Notes: a model not told the origin generated them from the sequence alone. 64,000 nucleotides of DNA from Oscillospiraceae bacterium (GCA_015066385.1 SVOJ01000014.1:1-64000), one strand, 5' to 3'; numbered from the stretch's first letter, positions 19,359 through 28,132 are shown. Translations and numbers: made by a program.

Positions 19359-20723
19359 TTAATATGCAGTATATAAGTTTAACGGATCCTTGTCGGGGAT
19401 CTTCTTTTCGGGTTTATACACGGGCTGAATGGGTCGGCTCATGCAGAAATAGCGGAACGAGTCTGCAAAGTGGTCCTCCTGCTCGGTGTTCAGGTCCTCG
19501 GGCTTCGTGTCGCTGTATTGCAGCAGCGGCAGGGTGCGTATGGCATGGGTGCAATTTTTAAAGAAATACACCATCGGAAAGCCGTTTTCGTCAAAGGCAA
19601 GACGGTAGTGGCATTGCATCCAACCCGGGAGCCGTGTATTCTCACCGGGCGTGAAATACACCCCTGCACGGTCCGCGTCTTCAATGATCGGAATTCCGCG
19701 GCTGCCGTCCCAGATGGACGGATCCGCCACACCGAAGATCTGACGGCCTTTCAGATACGGGTGCTCGCGTTCGAGCCTTGCGATCTCTGCGAAGATCTGC
19801 GGCGGATGCCATTTCACACCCTCATTCGGCACACCTGCACAGCCGTACAGCTGCAGAATCAGATACGCTCTGCCGTCATAGTCAATGGCCCACCAATCGC
19901 AGGAAAAAGGCTTCGAGAATCCGAAGTCAAACGAGCGCACAACCGTCCATTCCCTCGGTGGCCTGAACGGCTCAATCACATGGGTGTGTCGTCGGTCAAG
20001 ATAGTGCGCGGGATCGTCCCTGAATTCCTCAAAGAACTGTCCCTCAAATATGTTCCAGTCCCCCTCCAGCCATGCCCTGCGAAGTTTCGGCGGCAGGGCT
20101 TCAAGCTGCCTGATGTAGTCCGGATCCTCACGCATGAGAGCCTTGTTATCGGTCACAAGCGAACGGATGAAGGAATATTCCTCGCTGTTCTCGCCCGTGT
20201 TGTAGCTGCGGTCCACAAACAGCCGCTTGACCCAGGCATGTCCCACACCACCGGGGTTACAGGTCAGATAGATCCGTTTCGGAAAAGAATTGACACCGCG
20301 CACGCAAGCCTTGATGCGGTTGAACACTTCTTCGCTCAGCTGTGTCGCTTCGTCCAGAAACAGCACGTCCACTTCCGTGCCCTGGTACTTGTCCACGTCC
20401 TTCTCGTTCTGGCAGTGACGGAACAGAATCACACTGCCGTTCGGAAAGTGAAACTCCTTGACACTCTCTTTGTATTCTGCAATGTCACCGAGCATCTGCC
20501 GCATGGGGCCGATGTGGTTCGCACGCAGCTCCGGGTATGTGTGACGGACGATCATGACCTTGATCCCCGCATAATGCAGGCACAGCAGGATCGCTTTCAC
20601 CCTGACCGCCCAGCTCTTGCCGCCGCCTCGTGCACCGCCGAAGGCAATATACTTGTGCGTATCCTTCAAAAAAAGATACTGTTTATCGTTCGGGGGCGGT
20701 AAGACAAGATTTATACTTCGCAT
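19359..20723 (-). CDS. terL: Terminase large subunit
   Basis: A 454-residue DNA-packaging motor. The ATPase half has Walker A GGARGGGKS at 29-37 and Walker B VLFLDEA at 120-126, followed by the coupling motif region YLTCNPGG. The C-terminal nuclease half begins at SFDFGFSKPFSCDWWAIDY with the usual acidic residues. Length is normal. The start overlaps the terS end by 13 bp, and GGGGGTGG precedes its ATG. Two short subfamily features, REHPYLKGRQIFGVADPSIW and LNTEQEDHFADSFRYF, support the call. Confidence 0.95.
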   Translation of the reverse strand: MRSINLVLPPPNDKQYLFLKDTHKYIAFGGARGGGKSWAVRVKAILLCLHYAGIKVMIVRHTYPELRANHIGPMRQMLGDIAEYKESVKEFHFPNGSVILFRHCQNEKDVDKYQGTEVDVLFLDEATQLSEEVFNRIKACVRGVNSFPKRIYLTCNPGGVGHAWVKRLFVDRSYNTGENSEEYSFIRSLVTDNKALMREDPDYIRQLEALPPKLRRAWLEGDWNIFEGQFFEEFRDDPAHYLDRRHTHVIEPFRPPREWTVVRSFDFGFSKPFSCDWWAIDYDGRAYLILQLYGCAGVPNEGVKWHPPQIFAEIARLEREHPYLKGRQIFGVADPSIWDGSRGIPIIEDADRAGVYFTPGENTRLPGWMQCHYRLAFDENGFPMVYFFKNCTHAIRTLPLLQYSDTKPEDLNTEQEDHFADSFRYFCMSRPIQPVYKPEKKIPDKDPLNLYTAY

Positions 20724-21214
20724 CCGTCCACCCCCTCAAAAGACACCGTCACGGCCACACCGCCGCTGTCTGTCGATTCCGCGATCTGTTTTTCAAGCAG
20801 CCGCAAGCGAGCATCCTGCTCACGGATATCCTGTTCTGTTTTGATGTTGCCGATCTCTTTGAGCGTTTTCAGTGCAAAAATATAGTCATTGAGTGCCTTT
20901 GTCATCACACTGCCGCCGTCCTCGATCCTCTGTTCAAGCGCACGGCTTTCTGCATCCAGCACATTCACAAGTCGCCCGTAAATGTCGGCGATCTGCTTTG
21001 TTCGCTTCTTCGCTTCTTCCGAAAACACCAACATTTTTTGTGTTGTTGTTTCTTCCGAAACATCCTCCCGCAAGGCGCCCCAGGATTCGTCCTTGCCGCG
21101 TTTATAAACTGTTGAAAGTGCCACACCGTAATGCTGTGCCAGATCTCTGTAAGACATCTGACCCGCAACATACAGTCCCTTGGCCTCGGCCCACTGCTCC
21201 TCGGTCAATTTCAA
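20711..21214 (-). CDS. terS: Terminase small subunit
   Basis: About 167 residues with an N-terminal helix-turn-helix (LTEEQWAEAKGLYVAGQMS, then YRDLAQHYGVALSTVYKRG), a central coiled coil (EEAKKRTKQIADIYGRLVNV) and a C-terminal oligomerisation/TerL-binding tail. The start is set at the TTG at 21214 because AGGAGG lies 10 bp upstream. The open frame continues to 21460, but that extension is the translation of a hairpin-repeat array (repeated DDMH) and lacks an initiation site. It recognises the packaging site for TerL. Confidence 0.8.
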   Translation of the reverse strand: MKLTEEQWAEAKGLYVAGQMSYRDLAQHYGVALSTVYKRGKDESWGALREDVSEETTTQKMLVFSEEAKKRTKQIADIYGRLVNVLDAESRALEQRIEDGGSVMTKALNDYIFALKTLKEIGNIKTEQDIREQDARLRLLEKQIAESTDSGGVAVTVSFEGVDGCEV

Positions 21215-21313
21215 ATCCTTTTCACCTCCTGCAAACACTTTACCATGCAACACTTCCCAATTTCTCCCCATAGGGCAAAAAAGACCTCCGAAGAGGTCTT
21301 TCCGTTGCCAAAT

Positions 21314-21471
21314 CAACACGCAGTGTTGCATATCATCATTCCGCAAGGAATGCATATCATCACCGCAGGTGCATATCATCACACCGCAGGTGTGCATATC
21401 ATCACGCTTCAGCGTGCATATCACCACCGCAGGTGCATTGTGATTATTGCAACTTCGCAATAATCACTTGT
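21314..21471. repeat. Array of seven short hairpins with a constant CATATCAT spacer
   Basis: Seven consecutive palindromes with loops gca, gcaa, ttca or similar: CAACAC/GTGTTG, CATTCC/GGAATG, CACC/GGTG, CACACC/GGTGTG, CACGC/GCGTG, CACC/GGTG and a longer GTGATTATTGC/GCAATAATCAC. Most are separated by the same 8 bp, CATATCAT. Stem sequences differ while pairing is kept. The array fills the gap between terS and the upstream small gene; its last hairpin covers the 3' end of that gene. Confidence 0.85.
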
Positions 21472-21671
21472 GCCCAGGGGCAGCTTTGCCATCCCTTGAC
21501 ATCCATGCAGTATTTCTTTTCAAAGCGATCCCTTCGTGCGTTGCTTCGGAAGCAGTGCACGCACTTTGCCGTGCCGTCCATGACCGCCTTGGAGTCACAC
21601 TGAATGGTCTGCTTGCCGCCCTCACGCTGGTAAAACGGACACATCATCAGCGTATCTTTGTTATTGTTCAA
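21444..21671 (-). CDS. Small cysteine-rich phage protein
   Basis: A 75-residue protein, MNNNKDTLMMCPFYQREGGK at the start, with cysteines arranged as C-x13-C-x11-C-x2-C then two more (KYC, SCPW). This suggests one or two zinc sites. It overlaps the RusA gene by 4 bp and precedes terS. Such CPFY-starting zinc proteins occur in Firmicute prophages between replication and packaging genes; function is not known. A late-transcription or packaging regulator is conceivable from position only. Confidence 0.7.
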   Translation of the reverse strand: MNNNKDTLMMCPFYQREGGKQTIQCDSKAVMDGTAKCVHCFRSNARRDRFEKKYCMDVKGWQSCPWAQVIIAKLQ

Positions 21672-22078
21672 ATGCCGTCACTCCATATTTCGTGAATTTC
21701 GATCATAACACCCGGCACATCCCCGTATGTCTTCGAGATATGTTCACAGCACACCAACGCATCGTCTTTCCAGAATCCGAGCTCGGTCATGATGTCCTTG
21801 AGCATCTTCTGCAGGTTGTCGGTATCGGGCTTCGAGGTCTTCCAGGTCTTCGGCGGATGCTTGTCGTCTGCCGGGAACACCCATGCCGTCTGCAGATATA
21901 TTGCACCGTCCATCGGTTCGGCCGGTCTGTGCGGATGCAGTGCAGCAGTCAGCTTCGCTCTTGCGTTTTTGAGTTGAGCCGGCTCATAATAAATGACCTT
22001 TCCGGTCATCTTGTTAACGGTCGTCTTCTTCTCCTGGTGTGTCACCGTCGGCGGTATCATCGGCATAAAAAATTGCAT
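21668..22078 (-). CDS. rusA: RusA-like Holliday junction resolvase
   Basis: A 136-residue endonuclease. The catalytic acidic cluster is in KPDTDNLQKMLKDIMTELGF followed by WKDDALV: the two aspartates of PDTDN and one in KDD, as in RusA. The start is set at the ATG at 22078, which has AGAGGTG upstream, rather than an open extension to 22111. It resolves branched replication or recombination intermediates, which must be cleared before packaging. It is the last replication-side gene before terminase. Confidence 0.88.
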   Translation of the reverse strand: MQFFMPMIPPTVTHQEKKTTVNKMTGKVIYYEPAQLKNARAKLTAALHPHRPAEPMDGAIYLQTAWVFPADDKHPPKTWKTSKPDTDNLQKMLKDIMTELGFWKDDALVCCEHISKTYGDVPGVMIEIHEIWSDGI

Positions 22079-22409
22079 CTTGTTCACCTCTGTTTTTGTG
22101 TTGATCCTCAATCCCCCTTGTCGCCCCTGAAAGGGGAGATGTCACGAAGTGACAGAGGGGTTTTTACGGTGCGCCCTTTGCAAGGAACGGAAAATTTCGG
22201 TGTTCGGCGTTCGCTTCGCCGACACCAAATTTTTCCCTTGCTTTTCCGGCGGAAAATTTCCCTTATACCCCCGTAAGGGGGTAAAGTGTTTCTGTTTTCG
22301 GAAAATCTCGATAATTTATTCGACATTTTCCACTTTTAGAAAATCTCGATAAATCATTCGACATTTTCTACTTTCGGAAAGTGGAAAATCATTCGACTTT
22401 TTCCGTTTT
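22079..22409. other. Noncoding gap rich in palindromes and iterons
   Basis: This 331-bp stretch between RusA and primase holds no convincing gene; an open minus frame at 22108-22326 is made of repeat sequence. It contains copy A of the dispersed element, a GGTGTTCGGCG/CGCCGACACC hairpin at about 22200-22227, a TACCCCC/GGGGGTA hairpin at about 22264-22282, and the 38-bp direct repeats. It is the best candidate in this prophage for a replication origin. Confidence 0.6.
22121..22161. repeat. Two-hairpin dispersed element, copy A
   Basis: The unit is TCGCCCCTgaaAGGGGAGA, then TGTCACgaaGTGACA, then GAGGGGT. It shares the flanking parts with a second copy at 30628-30670, but the second stem differs there (TGTCTGC/GCAGACA). 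It lies in the noncoding stretch between RusA and the primase gene. Confidence 0.8.
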
Positions 22410-22411
22410 TC
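22301..22411. repeat. Iteron-like direct repeats (2.9 copies of a 38-bp unit)
   Basis: Units start at 22301, 22339 and 22377 and share GAAAATCTCGATAA, then ATTCGACATTTTC and an A/T-rich end; the third is diverged and 35 bp long. The core ATTCGAC[A/T]TTTTC recurs at 22318, 22356 and 22391. The last unit runs into the 3' end of the primase-helicase gene. Confidence 0.8.
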
Positions 22412-24623
22412 AAAGGCTGAAAACAAAGCCTTTTTCTACCTCAAAACATCCGCTTTCAACGGCTCTGTTCTTCACCGTCTTTTCACTCACACCCATCACC
22501 TCTGCCAGGTCTGCGATCTTCGCTTTTCCGTTTTTTGCCACGGCTGTGAATGCTGCCTGAATGCTCTGCTTTCTGTCTTCCTGTCTGTGCTCGGCACTCT
22601 TTTTGCGTGAAAAATTCTTTTTGTACGGACTGCCCTTTGAGTTTGCCGTCGAAAGGTCAGACAGCACCTGCGTGCGGTCTTGCACATGCACGGGGAAGTT
22701 AAACCACAGATTGATCGGGTCAAATCGCGGGAACTCTCGCAGCGTTCCCTCCAACCGCCAGGCAGTCTTGCTGTGTGTCTGTTTCTTTGCCTGCTCGCAG
22801 TCTTGCATGCAAGCATCATACAGTTCACTTGGCAGCAGTCTGTAACACGCTTTTTTCATCTGCACCGGGCTCATCATGTCATCGTCCGACACTTCGCCGT
22901 CCCAGCCGTTCGGGTATCGCTTGTCCAGATATCGGTACATTACCTGCAACGCGGCATCGTCTTCGAGCGTTTTATAAATGTTCTCGTCGCATTCCAGCTC
23001 CAACAGGTCGAGCATGGCATCGGGATCTCTTGCAAACACCCCCGATCCCGATGCTCTGTCCATGGACTTCTTGTCGCCCTGTCCGCCTTTTGAATGGTGG
23101 TGGCAGTAGATCACCGCACAGCCGAGCTCGTTGCACACCTTGTCAAACTGGTTGCAGAACTTCGCCATTTCCGAAGCGGAATTTTCGTCCCCGGTGATGA
23201 CCTTGTAGATCGGGTCGATGATAATGGCTATATAGCCCTTTTTTGCGGCTCTGCGGATGAGTTTCGGCGCAAGGCTGTCCATCGGTACGGCTTTGCCTCG
23301 CAGGTTCCATATATCGATGTTCTGCAGATTTCCCGGCGGCAATCCCCATGCCGTATACACATCCTTGAATCGGTGCAGGCATGATGCACGGTCCACTTCC
23401 AGATTGACATACAGCACCTTGCCCTTTGCACATCTGAATCCCAACCATTGCACCCCCTCGGCAATGGCAATGCACAGTTCTATGAGGGCATAACTCTTGC
23501 CGGCTTTCGACGGGCCCGCAAGCAGCATTTTGTGTCCCTGTCGCAACACCCCGTCGATCAGCGGCGGTGAGAGTTCGGGCAGATCCTCCCAGAATGCACC
23601 GAAGCTCTCGGGCTCGGGCAGATCGTCGTTGATCTCCTCGATCCATGCCTGCCACTCATCCCAGCCGGCTTTTCCGATGTTGGTATCAAGCAGATACTGC
23701 TTGGATGTGCCGCGGTCAATGCCGGGCATTCTCGACAGCCTCGACGGGTTCTTGTTCTGCGTGTCGATCTTCAGCCCGTTTTTCCGGCATACGTTATACA
23801 GAAAATCCACCCGTTTTTTGTATTCCGTTTTGTCTGCCGCTTCAATGCGCACAATGGCATGCAGGCTCTTTTTACCACTGTACACCAAAGCGGCCACAGG
23901 CAGCTCCAGCTCTCGGATCACGGCATTCTGTTTGTCAAGTGCCAGATCGTCGCATTCCACCAAGGCAAAACGGTAGTCCGTCACATTGATGTCCTTGACC
24001 CCGTTGCCGTCCAAGGGATTGAAACGGATCCATGCACCCGCTTTTCTGTTCGTGTCGCCGATCACGCTGCCGATGTCACCGTCGCAACGGCTGAGTTCCT
24101 CAATGATCTGCCCGGCGGTGCGGTCGAAGCAACCCTTTTTCGGCATCAGCCTGTCTTCCTGCTCCCAGCATTCAACCGCATATCCGACGTTTTCCGTTGT
24201 ATCGAACAAGGTCTGCAGATAGGTAATCAGCTGTCGGCACTGCTCTCCGGGCTGCCATTCGTCGGGAATGTGAATCTCCGTGCCCTCAATCCATGCCGTG
24301 TCAATGATCTTCTTTTCACCGATCAGGCTGTCCCACGAAAGCTCTTTTCCGCCCCTTGCAGGACTCCAGCCGTGTTCCTTGGCAAGATTAACCACCGTGC
24401 CGGCTGTTACGGGAGTCTGTGAGCCGTTGAAGCCCAGCCACTTGTTGCGGCAGTTCCCGTCATGGTATCGGGCAGGATCCCGTCTTGACCAATCGTCCCA
24501 TACGCTCAGGTCATAGCCCTCAAATTTGAGTGCCATCCCGACCGTCAGCCATTCCTGATAGGAGCATACGACAGGGTCGATGTAGTCCAGCAGTTCGGTT
24601 AAATCTGTTTTTTCATATTGCAA
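22410..24623 (-). CDS. Primase-helicase (PriCT-2, AEP-type primase, RepA-type ATPase)
   Basis: A 737-residue replication protein. Residues 1-90 look like a PriCT-2 domain (YQEWLTVGMALKFEGYDL). Residues 130-310 fit an archaeo-eukaryotic primase: acidic pair in VECDDL and a downstream SGKKSLHAIV histidine strand. Residues 355-560 are a RepA-like hexameric helicase with Walker A AGPSKAGKS, Walker B IIIDPIY and a CHHHSKGG sensor loop. The C-terminus has a basic linker and a helix-turn-helix (IADLAEVMGVSEKTVKNRA). It would prime and unwind DNA at the phage origin. An ELSWDSLI motif near residue 95 recurs in the SSB-like protein. Confidence 0.82.
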   Translation of the reverse strand: MQYEKTDLTELLDYIDPVVCSYQEWLTVGMALKFEGYDLSVWDDWSRRDPARYHDGNCRNKWLGFNGSQTPVTAGTVVNLAKEHGWSPARGGKELSWDSLIGEKKIIDTAWIEGTEIHIPDEWQPGEQCRQLITYLQTLFDTTENVGYAVECWEQEDRLMPKKGCFDRTAGQIIEELSRCDGDIGSVIGDTNRKAGAWIRFNPLDGNGVKDINVTDYRFALVECDDLALDKQNAVIRELELPVAALVYSGKKSLHAIVRIEAADKTEYKKRVDFLYNVCRKNGLKIDTQNKNPSRLSRMPGIDRGTSKQYLLDTNIGKAGWDEWQAWIEEINDDLPEPESFGAFWEDLPELSPPLIDGVLRQGHKMLLAGPSKAGKSYALIELCIAIAEGVQWLGFRCAKGKVLYVNLEVDRASCLHRFKDVYTAWGLPPGNLQNIDIWNLRGKAVPMDSLAPKLIRRAAKKGYIAIIIDPIYKVITGDENSASEMAKFCNQFDKVCNELGCAVIYCHHHSKGGQGDKKSMDRASGSGVFARDPDAMLDLLELECDENIYKTLEDDAALQVMYRYLDKRYPNGWDGEVSDDDMMSPVQMKKACYRLLPSELYDACMQDCEQAKKQTHSKTAWRLEGTLREFPRFDPINLWFNFPVHVQDRTQVLSDLSTANSKGSPYKKNFSRKKSAEHRQEDRKQSIQAAFTAVAKNGKAKIADLAEVMGVSEKTVKNRAVESGCFEVEKGFVFSL

Positions 24624-24637
24624 AAATCAACCCTCCC

Positions 24638-26212
24638 TTACGGCACATACTCTTCAGGCACGATCCCGTGCGGCACCTTCCATCCGCTTGCCTTGATGCG
24701 GTAGATCATCTTTTTGGCATCCGTCTGCGACCACTGCCCGACATTCCGAAAGCCGTGTCCCTCTAAAAAGCGGATCTGTTTTGCACTCGAAAAACCGCCC
24801 TCCCTGCGCTTTTCTGCAAGGTCAAGTATTTTCCTTGCCTGCCCTTCGCAAGCGATTTCATCCGTAAAAATACCCAATTTTTCAAGATTCTTTCGGGTCT
24901 TGTCTTCCATAGCCTGCATTTCCCACGGAAACGACGGCACATAGCTTGTAAAATCCGTCGCTGCGACACTCATTGCATACTGCAACGGATCCACCAGCTC
25001 CCGCTTTTTCTGCCTTTGCCGTCTGAGTTCTTCGGCAAGGGCATTTTCACGGTCTTTGACCACATCGGTGCAGGCTGTCTGCTGTGCTTCCTGCAGGTCG
25101 AAAGCCACCCCTGCCGCTTCTTCCATGTTTTTCGTCATGCGCTCGGCGACGTCTTCTTCACCTGCGATCAGGCAGGCAGGTCTGCACAGCTCATGCCGTC
25201 GAGTGTGCCACAGAAAATCCAACAGCAGCAGATCCTTTTTGCCATCACAAAGCCTTGTCCCTCTGCCGATCATCTGCGCATACAAGGCTCTGACCTTGGT
25301 CGGCCGCAGCACAACCACGCAGTCTACCGACGGGCAGTCCCAGCCCTCTGTCAACAGCATGGCATTACACAGCACGTCAATTTCGCCGTCCGCGAACCTT
25401 TGCAGGATCTCTTTTCGGTCTTCGCTCGTGCCGTTGATCTCTGCCGCCCGAAATCCGTGTTTTCGTAAGATCTCACAGAACTTCTGTGCGGTCCTGATCA
25501 GCGGCAAGAACACCACCGTTTTTCTGTCCGACACCGTTCTTTTCATTTCTTCGGCAATCTGCTCGAGGTACGGGTCGAGTGCATTGTCCACATCCCCGGC
25601 CTTGTAGTCGCCTGCCTGTGTGCCGACGTCCGTCAGATCCAGCCGCAACGGCACCGTCAATGCCTTGATCGGCACGAGATAGCCGTCTTTGATCGCCTGC
25701 GGCAGGGTGTATTCATAGGCGAGCGAATCAAACACCGTGCCGAGGTTTTTCATGTCGCCACGGTCGGGGGTCGCCGTGACCCCCAACACCTTGGCATTCT
25801 CAAAATGAGAAAGCACCTTCTTGTAGCCGTCCGTGATCGCATGGTGTGCTTCATCCACGATCACATTGTCAAAATGGTCTTTGCGGAACCGTCCGAGCCG
25901 CTTGTCCTGCAACATGCTCTGCACACTGCCTACCGTAATTCTGTACCATTCTCCGAGACTGGTCTGCTCCGCCTTTTCGACCGAACAACCCAACCCCGTG
26001 AAAGCCTTTATTTTGTCGGCGGCCTGCTCAAGCAGCTCCCCGCGGTGCGCAAGAATCAGCACCCTTTTCCCCTGCCGCACAAGTTCCTCTGCAATGCTTG
26101 CAAACACGACGGTCTTGCCGCAGCCGGTGGGAAGCACAAGCAGGGTCTTGTCATACGTTTCCCACTCCCTGAACACCGCCGTCTTCGCTTCTTCCTGATA
26201 GGGTCGTAACAT
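24638..26212 (-). CDS. SF2 DNA helicase (DEAH type)
   Basis: A 524-residue helicase. Motif I is LPTGCGKT near residue 27, motif II VDEAHHAI, motif III VTATPDRGD, and motifs V-VI are LLTEGWDCPSVD and QMIGRGTR. Residues from about 420 form a C-terminal helical extension with a Lys/Arg-rich start. It is 14 bp from the primase-helicase gene and 9 bp from the SSB-like gene, so the three form one replication unit. Such helicases in phages aid recombination or remodelling at forks; the exact substrate is not visible. Confidence 0.9.
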   Translation of the reverse strand: MLRPYQEEAKTAVFREWETYDKTLLVLPTGCGKTVVFASIAEELVRQGKRVLILAHRGELLEQAADKIKAFTGLGCSVEKAEQTSLGEWYRITVGSVQSMLQDKRLGRFRKDHFDNVIVDEAHHAITDGYKKVLSHFENAKVLGVTATPDRGDMKNLGTVFDSLAYEYTLPQAIKDGYLVPIKALTVPLRLDLTDVGTQAGDYKAGDVDNALDPYLEQIAEEMKRTVSDRKTVVFLPLIRTAQKFCEILRKHGFRAAEINGTSEDRKEILQRFADGEIDVLCNAMLLTEGWDCPSVDCVVVLRPTKVRALYAQMIGRGTRLCDGKKDLLLLDFLWHTRRHELCRPACLIAGEEDVAERMTKNMEEAAGVAFDLQEAQQTACTDVVKDRENALAEELRRQRQKKRELVDPLQYAMSVAATDFTSYVPSFPWEMQAMEDKTRKNLEKLGIFTDEIACEGQARKILDLAEKRREGGFSSAKQIRFLEGHGFRNVGQWSQTDAKKMIYRIKASGWKVPHGIVPEEYVP

Positions 26213-26221
26213 AACAACACC

Positions 26222-26857
26222 TTATTCAACAAACGGAAGGTTGCCCCAGCCCTGCGGCACCCCTGTCTGAGTCGGTGTGTTCGGCATATTGGGCTGAACA
26301 TACTGCGGTGCACTCTGTCCCGTGCCCTGTGCATACTGCGGTGCACCTTGCACAGGCCGGCTGTATGTTTGCGGTACAGGCTGTTGGTATGCCGCCTGCG
26401 CAGGCTGTGTCGGATCGTCCTTGCGATCAAGAAAATACTTGATCTTGTTGCTCTGTTTGTCCTTGCCGTCGGTGCCTTTCCATTTGTCAACATACACATG
26501 GCACATGCCCGTTCTCCCGACCGCACCTTCAAAATTCATCTTTGTCGGCTCGCCGTGCTTTTTCAGCCCCACGGCAATGAAGAAGCTGCTGAGCAGTCCC
26601 TCAACCGAAGAATGTAAAAACAGATTATGTTCGATCGTGGTCAGGGTTTTCTGCGTGCTCGGGTCAAGAACAGCAATCTTGAGAATTGCCTTCGGGCACG
26701 CGGGCAATTTTGCCGAACCGCCGTGTCTTCCTCTTGTGAAGCTCTCCACCCTGAACGGGTAGTCACCCTCGTCAAGAAGTGTAAACTCCGATTCCTTTTC
26801 GATCAGGCTGTCCCAGGACAGCTCTCTGCCGTTGTTGTTTGTGTTTGCGTTCATCAT
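26222..26857 (-). CDS. DUF669-type, single-strand-binding-like protein
   Basis: A 211-residue protein starting at the ATG at 26857 (AGGAGG 7 bp upstream). The core around LLDEGDYPFRVESFTRG and the following beta strands fit DUF669, a phage family usually encoded between Sak4-type ATPases and helicases and thought to bind single-stranded DNA. The C-terminal 60 residues are Gln/Pro/Tyr-rich and disordered, ending NLPFVE, a hydrophobic-acidic tip like those of SSB proteins. An ELSWDSLI motif near its start matches the primase-helicase. Confidence 0.75.
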   Translation of the reverse strand: MMNANTNNNGRELSWDSLIEKESEFTLLDEGDYPFRVESFTRGRHGGSAKLPACPKAILKIAVLDPSTQKTLTTIEHNLFLHSSVEGLLSSFFIAVGLKKHGEPTKMNFEGAVGRTGMCHVYVDKWKGTDGKDKQSNKIKYFLDRKDDPTQPAQAAYQQPVPQTYSRPVQGAPQYAQGTGQSAPQYVQPNMPNTPTQTGVPQGWGNLPFVE

Positions 26858-27028
26858 AAAAATACCTCCTGATAATTTTTTTATTATATAGGAAATTGCT
26901 CGCGTTGTGAGCAATTTAGCTTATAATTCGCCTGCGGCTCATTGAATGACGCAAGCTTATTGAACAAGAAACACCTTTTCGCCCCCAAGATTGGGGGACG
27001 GGGGGTTGATAAATCGTAAGATTTTTTC
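26858..27028. other. Intergenic palindromes upstream of SSB-like gene
   Basis: The gap carries two clear hairpins: AAATTGCTC/GAGCAATTT at 26893-26917 and CCCCCAAgaTTGGGGG near 26983-26998. No coding frame or promoter is convincing. They may limit read-through from the upstream ATPase gene or act as processing sites. Confidence 0.55.
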
Positions 27029-28132
27029 TTATAATCCGAATTTTGTAATAATGGCCTTCACCGTCGGCCACTGTGCAATGAGCATGCCGTTTATGAACTG
27101 TTCGCCGTAGTTTGCAATCGGTGTTCCTGCCGGGAAGAAGCCTCTTTTGGCGACAGCATTACACACCTGCTGTTCCGTGATGCCGTCTGCCTGCATCAGA
27201 TCCGCCAGTGCCTTCGGGATCGCACTTGCCGTTGGTGCATCCTCTGCCATGTCCAACAGATTCGGCTGCGGTGCAGGTGTCGGCATCGGTTGCGGTATTG
27301 CTTGCGGTGGCGGTGCAGGTGCATATACTTGTGTTGCCGCCTGCACGGTGTTGTTCGCCAGCACATCCATACCGCCGACCCCGAGATCCTTTTTCTCAAG
27401 GATGTACGGCATGATCACCCTGTAATCCATTTCCGCCTCATCAGGCAGACCGTGTCGGTTCTTTGCATCCCACAAGGCGGTGTGGGTGCAATACATCATT
27501 CTTTTTTGGCCGCCCGTGGCTGTGAACTTTTTGCCCTTATCATCTTTGGCAATAACGATTGTTTTGTAGTTAAAAAACAGCAGCATATCACACCATTCTT
27601 TCACAAGCGGTGCAACCTGATTGGTGGTTTTCTTACCGAGTTTGAGCTCCCAACGGTCATAGGCTCCCATTTCACCCGGTTCTTCGTATTTGCGAAGCTG
27701 TGCGTGGGCCGTCAACACCACATGAACACCGCAGTCGATCACTTCTTCAAGCAGATTCAGCAATCTTGAGAATTCTTCTTTCAGGTATGTATAACCGTTT
27801 CCGTAGCCGAAGTCCTCAAGACCTTTTTTTGAATACACATCACACAGATACTGCACCGCAAGCAGCTCCGCCCAGTCAAGCGTGTCAATGACAAGTGTGC
27901 CGTAATTGTTCACAATGTGCATCTTGATTACATATCGCACCTCATCAAACAGCATATTCCAGCTTGTCGGTCGTTTCAGTCTGCGCAGATGGTATTCGCC
28001 TGTGCTTCCTTCCGTGTCAATAAAAACAGGCTGCGGAAATTTCGCCGCAAACAAACTCTTGCCGATGCCTTCCACACCGTAAATCACAACCCTCTGTGCC
28101 GTGTTCTGTATTCCTTGCGAGATCTCAAACAT
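27029..28132 (-). CDS. AAA_24 / Sak4-like ATPase
   Basis: A 367-residue P-loop ATPase. Walker A is GVEGIGKS near residue 19, Walker B is TLVIDTLDW near 78, followed by a catalytic region VVLTAHAQLRKYEEPGEMG. A Pro/Ala/Gln-rich linker (about 265-300) joins a small C-terminal helical domain (MQADGITEQQVCNAVAKRG). The RecA-like core matches the phage Sak4 group, which loads or anneals single strands together with an SSB partner encoded nearby, as here. The start overlaps the SbcC-like gene end by 8 bp. Confidence 0.8.
   Translation of the reverse strand: MFEISQGIQNTAQRVVIYGVEGIGKSLFAAKFPQPVFIDTEGSTGEYHLRRLKRPTSWNMLFDEVRYVIKMHIVNNYGTLVIDTLDWAELLAVQYLCDVYSKKGLEDFGYGNGYTYLKEEFSRLLNLLEEVIDCGVHVVLTAHAQLRKYEEPGEMGAYDRWELKLGKKTTNQVAPLVKEWCDMLLFFNYKTIVIAKDDKGKKFTATGGQKRMMYCTHTALWDAKNRHGLPDEAEMDYRVIMPYILEKKDLGVGGMDVLANNTVQAATQVYAPAPPPQAIPQPMPTPAPQPNLLDMAEDAPTASAIPKALADLMQADGITEQQVCNAVAKRGFFPAGTPIANYGEQFINGMLIAQWPTVKAIITKFGL

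Noticed and set aside
21215-21460. N-terminal extension of TerS with DDMH repeats and many cysteines
   Set aside because: It is the translation of the hairpin array; the TTG at 21214 has the only Shine-Dalgarno sequence and starts directly before the helix-turn-helix.
21314-21471. CRISPR-like regular array
   Set aside because: The constant part is only 8 bp and the variable parts are palindromes, not spacers; no cas genes nearby.
22108-22326. A 72-codon minus frame between RusA and primase
   Set aside because: Made of repeat and palindrome sequence, with the same SPFRGD string that the dispersed element gives elsewhere; no initiation site.
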